NCBI GenBank assembly: GCA_037367405.1
Contig: JAZKJV010000086.1
Span: forward strand, 1,659,001 to 1,723,000
Length of the DNA: 64,000 bases
DNA from: Ottelia alismoides
Taxonomy: Eukaryota; Streptophyta; Magnoliopsida; Alismatales; Hydrocharitaceae
Direction of reading: 5' to 3'
Of the stretch, positions 45,290-54,585 are shown one piece after another. Position numbers and translations under genes: made by a program. Position 1 is the first letter of the stretch. The number at the start of each line of letters is the position of its first letter. The notes beneath the pieces were generated by a model. That model was given only the letters and a program-made list of their open reading frames with translations, had not been told where the DNA came from and did not search any database.

Positions 45290-46450
45290 TCAAAATTTGT
45301 AGTAGTGTTCGCCTTGGATTATTTCAGATGTCATCTTATTGGATCTAAGGTTATTGTGTTAACAGACCATACAACATTAAGGTACCTCATGGAAAAGAAG
45401 GATGTGAAGTCATGTCTTCTTAGGTGGATTTATTTATCCAGGAGTTTGACTTGGATATCAGAGATAAACCAAGAAAGAAGAATGTAGTGGCTGATCACCT
45501 CTCATGTCTTGAGATTCTCCATGCATCTGATGACACCTATTTGAGACTCCTTCCCTAACGAGTTGTTTTTTGTTAAAGACTCACTCCCACGGTACGCCAA
45601 TATAATGAACTATATTGTCTCCAAGAAAGTTCCCGAAGATTGTCCTAAGAGCAGCATAGACCGACTCAAAGTGACACTATCATTGGGAAGATCCGTTTGA
45701 AGGATCAGATTGTATCTGGAGGAGGGGTATTCCTCAGGAGGAATACCAGAGTGTCCTTACTTTTTGCCATAGTCTGGAGGCAGGAGGACACCACTCAAAG
45801 AAGAGGACCACATGGAATGTATTGCAATGTGGCTTATACAAGCCAACTCTATTTTGTGATGCTCTCACCTTTGTGAAGTCGTGCCCAGTATGCCATAGAA
45901 TAGAAGGAATCGTTGGTTCCAAAGATGAGATGTCGATGCAGCCTGCCATCATTTGTGATGTTTTTGATGCCTAGGTAATCGCGTTCAGGGGCCCATTCCC
46001 GATTAGCCATGGTTTTGAATATATCCTTCTTGCAGTTGATTACCTGTCCAGATGGGCGGAGGCTATCCCGACCTGAGCCGCAGATAGCAGGGTTGTCTGT
46101 AAGTTTATCAGAGATCATATAATTTCTAGATTCGAGGTCCCCAAGGTATTTATATCTGATGGGGGCATCCATTTTGCTGATAGATATGTAAAGAACCCAC
46201 AGACCAATTGGCATGACAGAGGTGTCGAATAGGGAGGTTAAGACCATATTACCGAAGCTTGTCCGCCCAGATAGGAAGGACTAATATCATATCTTAGACC
46301 AAGTCCTTTGGGCTTACAAGACGGCTTACAAGACACCATTAGGAACCTCCCCATTCAGAATGGTATTTGGAAAGTTGTACCATTTGCCTGCAGAGTTAGT
46401 GCACAAATCAGCATGGGCAATTAAGAAGGTCAATTGGAACACACCTAGAG
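45290..46450 (+). pseudogene. Athila A2 RNase H and integrase remnant (left part)
   Basis: 45305-45487 encodes DYFRCHLIGSKVIVLTDHTT and RYLMEKKD of RNase H. Broken pieces continue with the HHCC region, then [20 protein letters not shown], ...FEVPKVFISDGG, and AYKTAYKTPLGTSPFRMVFG up to 46450. There is no gag, protease or RT: the LTR lies within about 80 bases of RNase H, so a deletion has removed the 5' half and the primer-binding site. Interrupted at 46450 by A1; the frame resumes at 63700. Confidence 0.8.
46312..46450 (+). repeat. 139-bp sequence duplicated at both flanks of A1 (left copy)
   Basis: Identical base for base to 63700-63838. The right copy continues into normal A2 integrase sequence, the left copy stops at a truncated A1 LTR. 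A gypsy insertion should leave only about 5 bp of duplication. Confidence 0.9.
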
Positions 46451-46483
46451 TATAGGGTTTTTCTTTCTCTTTTTTTTTTTTAT

Positions 46484-49400
46484 TTTTTTTTGGATTTTTA
46501 ATATGTAGAGAAAATAAGGAAACACGAAAACAAGCACACTTTCAACAATTTATTTAATGCATGAAAAATCAAGCAAAAATTCAAGAAAAATTGTTTTTAT
46601 GTTTTTTAGGTTTTTAAGTGTTTTTGGTGAATTTTTGGGATTTTTATAAGGTGTATTTTATTTTCTAAAAATCAAACAGTACTAAAAAGATAAGGTACTG
46701 TCCAGCAAGGCCCAAAACCCAAAGATAAAATATCTAAGGATCTCAAAGGGACCTGGAGATAATTTTCCTGTATACTAGAGAAAACAAGGAAAATTTGAGC
46801 ACCAAAATTATTGTTTTTGGGTTTTTAAATTATTTATTATGATTTTTATGAGTTTTGAGGTGTTTTTAGATTTTTAGGATTTTTACTCAATGAAAAATAG
46901 CCAAAATTGGCTAGAAAATCAAGGAACACAAAAGAAACAGTAACTAATTTTTATAGAATTTTTTTAAAAGGGTTTTGAAATTTTTTTGGGGTTTTTGACT
47001 CTAAATAGTAGCAAAAATAAGGGTTTTTGAATTTTTAAAAATAGCAAATGAAATCAAAAATGTCCTCAAAAATTCACAAAAATTCTACACCATGGCAGGA
47101 GCCATGTGTCAAATTTTCATTGAAATTGGAGGTGATTTGATATTTTATTCAAAAATAAAGGAGGGGCATTGTGCACTGGGACCAAAGTGCAAATACCCAA
47201 AGTTCTGGGGGGTCTGGTGCAAAATACCCAGCAAAACACGTGCCAAGCACGTGCCTGGGGCACTCAGGGACCCAAATGTAAGAAAAATAAGTTCCGAGGG
47301 CTTGATGGTAACAAGTACCAAAAGTCCAGGGGCTTATCTGCAAATATCCCAAAAAATATCGCACATGTGCAAATAAAACACTCACAGGGGCATATATGCA
47401 ATTACTGAAAATATCTCATTCATTAAAGAACATCCAGAACTACAGGGGTAGAGTTGCAAATGCACCAAAATATCACGTGTCGAAGCACGTGTCTCACACA
47501 AACAGGGGCATAAATGCAAATACTGAAAGATACGAGGTCCAAAGTGCAATTTACCCTACGTAAATAAAGTACGCAAAATATTTACAGGACTGAAATTAAA
47601 AACACAAACTACGAGGGGGCCTAAGATAAATTACCCCTTATTTAACGTCAACGGCTGGATGCACGCCACGTAGATGATCCAACGGTCTCGGACGGCGGGC
47701 GCTTCTCTTCTCTTCCGCACTTGAGCCAATCGACGGTGCAGAGGGGGCCACGTGGAAGATCGAACGGCTGGTGGTGCTGGTGGTTCCCTCTCTCTGCTCT
47801 GACGGTCCAGATCAACCCTCAGGATGATCGACGGTATCTGCTCCTCGATGGATGGACGGCCGTGATGCGAACTGGGGAGCTGGGGCTGATCGGACGGCGA
47901 TGGAGGACTCTTGAAGAACAGGTGGCCGACGAAGTTCGCCGGCCTAGTGCGCGTGCAGTAGTCCTCCTCAGCTGCCTCTGGGTATCGGAAAAGATCCGCG
48001 GTGTAGTCCCGCAGCTGGTGACGGTCTCCGATGGCCCAGCCGAGCCCTGGAGGGGCTCCGGCGAGGTCGACGGAGAAGAGCTCCTGGTCTGAAAGTGAGG
48101 GAGGCTCAGATGCCCTCCTCTTGACCTGCAAAGTGAACCAAAAGATTCGCGGGTCGAGGGCAAAGTGCCTCGACCCAAAGAAGCGGCGTGAGGGTGAACG
48201 GTGCGTCTGGGTGAGTGAGCTCCGGCGAGCGGAGGACGGTGGAGCTCGATTCCCAGATCCTGTGCGATCTGGGTTGGGTGAAGGGGTGAAGAACGTGCGT
48301 GAGGGAACAGCGAAGGTGACGGTGCGTTCCGATGATCGAGAAGGTACACGATATGGCCGGAATCAAAGGAATACGTCGGAGATGCGATTTGGGCGAAACA
48401 AGAAATTAAACTAAATGGAAAAGCTAACGGATTACCTGGGTGGTCGGAGAGACTGGGGAAGAGCAGGGGGTGCTCCTGGTCGTAGCCTCAAGGGTCGTCT
48501 CGGCCCAAGGCTCGGTGCTCACGCTGGTGGCGGAGCAACGGCGGCGAAGAACGCCGGATCAGTGGTTTCACCTCCTCGCCTCGCTGCAACAAGGGCGATC
48601 GCTTGCTGTCACTCTCGCGATGCCTCTGGAGTTCACTGGGAAGAAGGGGACGAGCCAAAGATGGGGCGCGGAGGCGGCGGAGGTGGTTCTATATATAGTT
48701 GCAGGCCCGATTAGGGTTGGGAGGCGACGGCTATGGAAGGCGTGGATCTCACGGCGAAGGATCTGGCGAGGATGTCGGATGATCGGCGAAGAATCCGGGC
48801 CCGGGGTTTGCGTGGGCGACAGGCTGGAGGCGCGTGGAAAAAATGGCGAAGGCGGGGCGGCGCGCATTTTCTCAAAAAGGAAAGAGTCCGCGGGGGAGTT
48901 GACCGGGGGTCAACATCCCCCGTGGACCAATCAGGAAAAGCCACGTAATTGATTTTTTGTTTATTTATTTTAGGCTAGAAAATGATGGAATTAGCAAAAA
49001 CTTAAAACATGAAATAATTTTATTTTATTTTTTTTCTATTTTTTGGTGATTTTTAATTAATTTTTGGAAATAAAAATAAGGTATTTACATAGTATAGCTA
49101 TACATAGGTATTTATACAATATAGTGTTTTTTGATTTTGATTTTTTTAATTAGTTAGTTTTATACATTTTTATTCCTATTTTATATTTTATTTATTTATA
49201 GAATAAAATGAGGAATAAAAGGCTATTTTTATTTTATTTTTATTAATTATATACATAGGTGAAATAAATAGTTATGTACAACTATATACATGACATATGT
49301 ACAATATATTTTTGTAATTTTAATTTTGTAATTTTTATTTGCTTTTTGTTTTGTTTCTTTTTATGTTATTTATTTATAAAATATACCATAGAATATTCAC

Positions 49401-49878
49401 AAAAAGTTTTGAAAATAAATACATTTATTTATAGGGTTAAATGAATAAAGGATGATGGTCTATGCACATGGTGAAAGGGCATTTTTGAATTTTTGATTTT
49501 TAAATTTTTATTTTGTTTTTAATAGTTTCTAACTATATACAAGATATGTACAAGCATATTTTTGGTTGAGGAAAATATAGTTTTATTTACAACAATATAT
49601 ACACATAAGCTCCTATCTCCCTCTACTTTGGCTTTTATGCGGTCAGGCCCATGCTGAGCCCTCCCTTGGGTTAGGTTGCTCAATATTTATTCTAAATATT
49701 TCCCTCTTTTTCTTTTTACTCTTTATTCTTTTATTTTTGCACAAAAACATGCTAATTATATCTTTTTACACAATGCATGCTTTTGGTAATTATTTGTATT
49801 TACACATATTTACATGTATTTACAAAGGTTTTTGTAGCTAAAATATAAGAATAAAGAGTGATGAATGGGTATTCATCA
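46484..49878 (-). repeat. 3' LTR of A1, truncated at its U5 end
   Basis: Matches 60303-63699 almost base for base. It lacks the last 265 or so bases that correspond to 60041-60303, including the terminal tgataacc. A T-rich stretch of about 33 bases (46451-46483) that does not align cleanly joins it to the flank. Right end TGATGAATGGGTATTCATCA at 49859-49878. Confidence 0.9.
47230..47495. promoter_or_regulatory. Two twin G-boxes in the A1 3' LTR
   Basis: CACGTG-CCAAG-CACGTG at 47237-47253 and CACGTG-TCGAAG-CACGTG at 47474-47491. Both are present in the 5' LTR too (61056-61072 and near 61293). They lie more than 1 kb downstream of the TATA box in the sense of transcription, so any role would be as an internal element. 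Confidence 0.5.
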
Positions 49879-49892
49879 CCCCCCTATACTTA
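49879..49892 (-). other. Polypurine tract of A1
   Basis: Minus strand TAAGTATAGGGGGG directly before the 3' LTR (TGATGAAT...). Confidence 0.9.
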
Positions 49893-51939
49893 ACTTTGCT
49901 AGTCCCTTAGCAAACACTTATTTGAAAAAGAAGTGGAAAAGAAAGAAAAAGAAAAAGAAAAAGAGGATGTACATGGATCAAGGTTGAATTATTAAACTTT
50001 CCTTCATTAAATTGAAATATGGAGCTCGATTAGATCTTTGGGTTATTAATGTGTCGGAACCTTATTTGGACTTAAGCTTAAAACTCAACAGCCTCTAAGT
50101 TCCACCAATCTATGGGCAAGACTCCTCAATAAACCAGATCAGAACAAGTCTACATACACAAACTCTAATGACCATGAATTTTTCCATGCGGTGTAAGTGA
50201 TATGTGGCTCCCCACCTCAGAAGTAATAAAGAAACAACCTCCCTCAATCTGGTAACTCTAATGCCTCGGTCTAGCAACTCTTTCCTCGAGAAGCGGGATA
50301 TTCCCTTCTAAGTTCAAGTGCAACCGGCTCAAGAAGAGGGGGTAGAAGTATAGAGTTTTGGAAGCTTAGCCAGTGTAGCTAAGTCTCCCGCTGCAAGCTT
50401 CATGAGATGTAACATGGATACCATAAGCTTTGCTTTATTTGACTATATACACTCCGGTGGGGTTATTAAATTTTCAATCCGACCCACCACTTTTTTGGAG
50501 TTCTTTTTGCATTTTTGCATTTTTTTAAGGATTTCTGTACCGCATATCTACATGGTGCAGCATATAAGAAATTTCCCCTTGAGCCAGTAGACTATCCCTC
50601 TTTTGAAGCTTTATTGCAACCCACAGCTTCTGTCTTTAGCCTTCATCACCACTAGACCAAGTTGAGGCGCACTTCCTTCACTAGAAGAAGAAGAGAGGTT
50701 CCGCCTAGAAGTACTACCCTCATATGCTACCCCAAGCCAAAGGAAACTGCCTCCTCACCACCTCATCCGTGGAGAGCCATGTGTAAGTGCAGGTGCAAGT
50801 CAAACCATTGTCTCTAAGAGTCATGCGTGTGTTGTTAAGTGCTCTACTTAGGCTCATCAAGATGACATATGCTCATAGCCTAGTGGACTCAAAGAATTAA
50901 GTCCTTATGGACCTGAAAAGCCTTAACCCTAAGTCCTATAAGGTTCCTCTTAAAGTTAAGTGGATTAAGATCTTATTCAAGCTCCATTTCTCAATTTAAT
51001 TCCAGGCTTAGTTTAAATGTCAACTCTCATCCAGGAAAAACTATATACATATATGTACACAAGATGCTATTTGCAAATATTTTACAATCATGTAAAATTT
51101 TTGAAAAATGTTTTGAAATCATGGATGAATGATGCATGAGGTACAAGTTTTGCAAAAAGATATTTACAAGATTTTTGCAAACTTTTGATTTACAAAACAT
51201 TTTGGAAAAATTTTGTACTATATACATAATTTTGATACAAAAATATTTACACAGGCTTTACACAAAAGATTTTTGAAATCATTTTTACAAAAATACTTTG
51301 TACACTAGCTATGTATGTGCAAGATAAAAGAGGTTTATGTACATGAAAAAATTTTTTTTTAAATTTTTGTGATTTTTAGCCCATTTTATTTATTAACACA
51401 CTCACACAAAGTACGAGTTATGGCTAAAGTATATATGAAATATATACACACCCCCCCTATACTTAGCTCGAACGATGTTCTCAGAGTGATCAAGAGCGAT
51501 GAAGAAGACATAACTCGTGCTTAGTAAAAGGGAAGTGAAAAGGAATGGTTAAGTACAGGAATGAATAAATGAATAGAATGAGAGGAACTCGGTGGTTTCC
51601 CCCTATACTTAGGATTAACTAATCCTAAGTATAGCAAGCTGTACATGAAGGGAAATCCGAGTGAAGAATATACAGACTCTGCCCCCCCTATACTTAGGGT
51701 AAAATATCCCTAAGTATAGGCAGCAAAACAGGGGCAGAACAAATGAAAAGAATACCCGCAGGTCCTACATCCCCCCTATACTTAGGGTAAAGTACACCCT
51801 AAGTATAGCATAATCATAAGATGAGAAAAGGGATGTTGGACTAAAGAATAGAATGATATGGACACCTGGATCTATACAGGCGGAGGAACAGTGGAAATCA
51901 GGCGTGAGATGCAAAAGATGTGAGTCAAGAGACCACATC
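49893..51939 (-). other. 3' non-coding region of A1
   Basis: About 2 kb between the pol stop codon and the polypurine tract. Homologous pieces exist in A3 (34262-35350), so it is an old and conserved part. Athila relatives often have an env-like gene here, but I find no frame above 75 codons that makes sense. 51000-51400 is AT-rich with repeated 'tttgcaaaa' words. Confidence 0.7.
51451..51808 (-). repeat. Array of hairpin plus polypurine modules in A1
   Basis: Three perfect inverted repeats, written on the plus strand: ctatacttaggatt / aatcctaagtatag (51603-51634, 4-nt loop); ctatacttaggg / ccctaagtatag (51688-51719, 8-nt loop); ctatacttagggt / accctaagtatag (51776-51808, 7-nt loop). Each is followed, in the element's sense, by a G5-G7 run, copying the real polypurine tract AAGTATAGGGGGG. 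A fourth G7 copy (51451-51466) lacks the stem. Confidence 0.9.
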
Positions 51940-54006
51940 TCACGCAAAATGAATCGGGGCAACAATAACGTCCCGCGGCTCATGATCTAGAAATGGCTTG
52001 AGCCGCTGGCCGTTCACTCGAAAGGTACTCTCAGAAGATAACTCAGATATATCAATGCTACCGTTATCGTGTACCTTTCTGACCAAGTAAGGTCCCTTCC
52101 ATTTGCTCTGTAGCTTCCCTGGAAATAATCGTAGCCTTGCATCAAACAACCATACTTTCTGTCCAATCTCAAAATGCTTGTGGCTGATATGAGAGTCATG
52201 CCACTCCTTCACTTTTTCCTTATAATGTAGGCTGCTTGAGAAAGCTGCATCTCTAAGCTCCTCCAGGGCAGCTAACTCTGCCCTCCTCTGGTCTCCCATA
52301 CCATCTGGATCCATAAGAATATTTGTAACTGCCCAAAGTGACTTGTGCCTCAGCTCAACAGGTAGATGGCACGGCTTGCCATAAACGAGGCGAAAGGGAG
52401 ATGTGCCCAATGGAGTCTTGAAAGACGTCCGATATGCCCACAAGACCGAGTCCAAAAGCTGTGACCAATTCTTTCGGTCAGGGCGGACGACTTTCTGCAA
52501 AATATTCTTGATCTCCCTATTCGACACCTCAGCTAGACCATTCGTCTGTGGATGGTAAGGTGTGGCAACACGATGGTCTATACTGAACTCGCTAGCAAGG
52601 GCCTTCACCTGGTCGTTGACGAAATGAGACCCCCCATCAGAAATCAGAACTCGTGGAACCTCGAACCGCATGATGATGTGCTTCCTCAAAAATATGCAAA
52701 CTGTCCTCGCATCAGCGGCTCGGGCGGGGATAGCCTCAACCCAACGACTAACATAATCTACGGCCAACAGAATGTACTCAAATCCCTGACTCTTAGGGAA
52801 TGGACCCATCAAATCGATGCCCCATGCGTCAAAAACCTCACAGAAGTGAATGGGCTGCATCGGCATCATATCACGCTGTCCACAAGTGCCCATCCTCTGA
52901 CAGTCAGTACACCTCTTCACGAACTCATCAGAGTCCTTGAAGAGGGTAGGCCACCACAAGCCGGATTGGAGCACTTTCTGTGCCGTTCTCCTCCCAGAAT
53001 GATGCCCTCCTGCCTCAAGCTTGTGGCAGTAAGTGAGGACGCTATGGTGTTCCTCCTGAGGAATACACCGACGCCAGACGCTATCCCCTCCTTCATGGTA
53101 AAGGATGGGATCCTCCCAGTGGTAGGACTTGGCCTTCGCAAGGAAGGTCTCAAGCCTCTGCCTAGGCCAATCTTGTGGGACTTTCCCAGCAACGAGAAAG
53201 TTCACAATATCGGCATACCACGGGAGTGAGGCGATAGCAAGGATCGCCTCATCTGGGAAGGTATCTCGAATAGGATCAATCTGCTCAGAATCCTCAGGCT
53301 GCTCTAATCGGGAAAGATGATCCGCCACCACATTCTTGACTCTAGGCTTATCCTTGATCTCAATGTCGAACTCCTGGAGTAGAAGGATCCATCTAGTCAA
53401 TCTGGCCTTGGCATCCTTCTTTGCCATGAGGTACCTTATGGCGGTGTGATCTGTAAACAAAGTCACTCTAGATCCAATGATATACGATCTGAACTTATCT
53501 AGGGCGAACACTACTGCTAGCATCTCCTTCTCTGTGACCGTATAATTCCGCTGGGCGGAATCCAATGTGCGGCTAGCATAGTGTATGGCAAACGGAACTC
53601 CGTCCCTCCTCTGTCCTAGCACGGCCCCTACGACAAAATCAGAGGCGTCCGTCATGATCTCGAATGGGAGAGACCAATCGGGTGGCTGAAGGACAGGAGC
53701 CTCAATAACACACTGCTGGAGAGTCTCAAAGGACGAGAGGCACTTGTCATCGACAAGGAACTTGGTGTCTTTCGTCAAGAGGTCAGTCAACGGTCGGGCA
53801 ATCTTGCTGAAATCATGAATGAATCTCCTATAAAAACCAACGTGCCCCAGAAATGACCGTAGCTGCTTCAAATTGGACGGCGGTGCGAGTTTTCTAATGA
53901 CGTCAACCTTGGCTGGATCAACCTCCATGCCCCTGTTGGAGATGATGTGGCCAAGCACCGTCCCTTGAGTCACCATGAAGTGACTCTTCTCCCAAGACAG
54001 AACCAA
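51940..54006 (-). pseudogene. pol: A1 pol, second part: RT thumb, RNase H and integrase
   Basis: An open frame of 688 codons, counted from an internal Met (54006); it is in frame with the RT block upstream, separated by one TGA. RNase H: TDASDFVVGAVL with D120, E159, D186 and D229. Integrase zinc-binding HHCC: H328, H335/336, C366, C369. Catalytic core DD35E: D398, D457, E493 (YHPQTNGLAE). C-terminal domain: FEIGQKVWLFDARLRLF and the GPY/F module WKGPYLV. No chromodomain follows, in keeping with Athila. All catalytic residues are intact. These enzymes would remove the RNA template and join cDNA to the chromosome. Labelled pseudogene only because the whole Gag-Pol frame is interrupted. Confidence 0.9.
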
Positions 54007-54033
54007 ACGGGTAGCAATACATCGCTGGAGTAC

Positions 54034-54558
54034 TCAGTCTAGGCAGTCAAGACAGGAATCGAATCCGTCGCCGTAAACCGAGAAGTCGTCCATGAAGACC
54101 TCCAAACACTCCCCTACCATGTCCGAAAAGATCGACAGCATGCATCTCTGAAAAGTCGCAGGGGCGTTGCATAGCCCAAATGGCATGCGTCGAAAGGCGT
54201 ATGTACCGAAGGGACAGGTAAAGGTGGTCTTCTCCTGATCCTCAGGAGCGGTGGCCACCTGATTGTAGCCCGAGTACCCATCCAGGAAGCAATAATGGCT
54301 CTTCCCTGCCAGTCTCTCTATGATCTGATCAATAAAAGGCAGGGGGAAATGGTCCTTCTTGGTGGCCTGGTTGAGTCTCCTGTAGTCAACGCAGACCCGC
54401 CAAGAGGTGGGTACTCGTGTAGCAATCTCCTCTCCCGACTCACTGATCACAGTCGTGATGCCCGTCTTCTTGGGCACCACATGCAAGGGGCTAATCCACT
54501 TGGAGTCGGAAATGGGATAAATAAAATCTGCACTCCACCATTTTGATATTTCCTTCAT
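54034..54558 (-). pseudogene. pol: A1 pol, first part: reverse transcriptase fingers and palm
   Basis: A 174-codon open block. Motifs: SKWISPLHVVPKK (residues 19-31), CVDYRRLNQATKKDHFPLPF (56-75), FLDGYSGYNQ with the first catalytic Asp (D93), FGLCNAPATFQR (127-138), and FMDDFSVYG with the Asp pair D157/D158. It ends in TGA (54034-54036), in the same frame as the downstream block. It begins after another in-frame TGA (54586-54588). Both stops lie where relatives have an Arg codon, so CGA to TGA changes are the simplest explanation. Role: copies the element RNA into DNA. Confidence 0.9.
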
Positions 54559-54585
54559 GACAACCTCTCGTAGGTTGGGGTTCAG

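Noticed and set aside
46312..46334. Tandem 'gcttacaagac' as the target duplication of A1
   Set aside because: The two copies encode the conserved integrase sequence AYKTAYKTP and exist at both flanks, so the doubling predates the insertion.
47631..48952. Frames of 120-176 codons in the A1 LTRs as possible genes
   Set aside because: Present in both strands and several frames of the GC-rich block, no recognisable motif, and located in the LTR. Kept only as a finding about the GC island.
49893..51939. Envelope-like gene after A1 pol
   Set aside because: Athila elements often have one, but no frame with a signal peptide or membrane anchor is present and the region is stop-rich.
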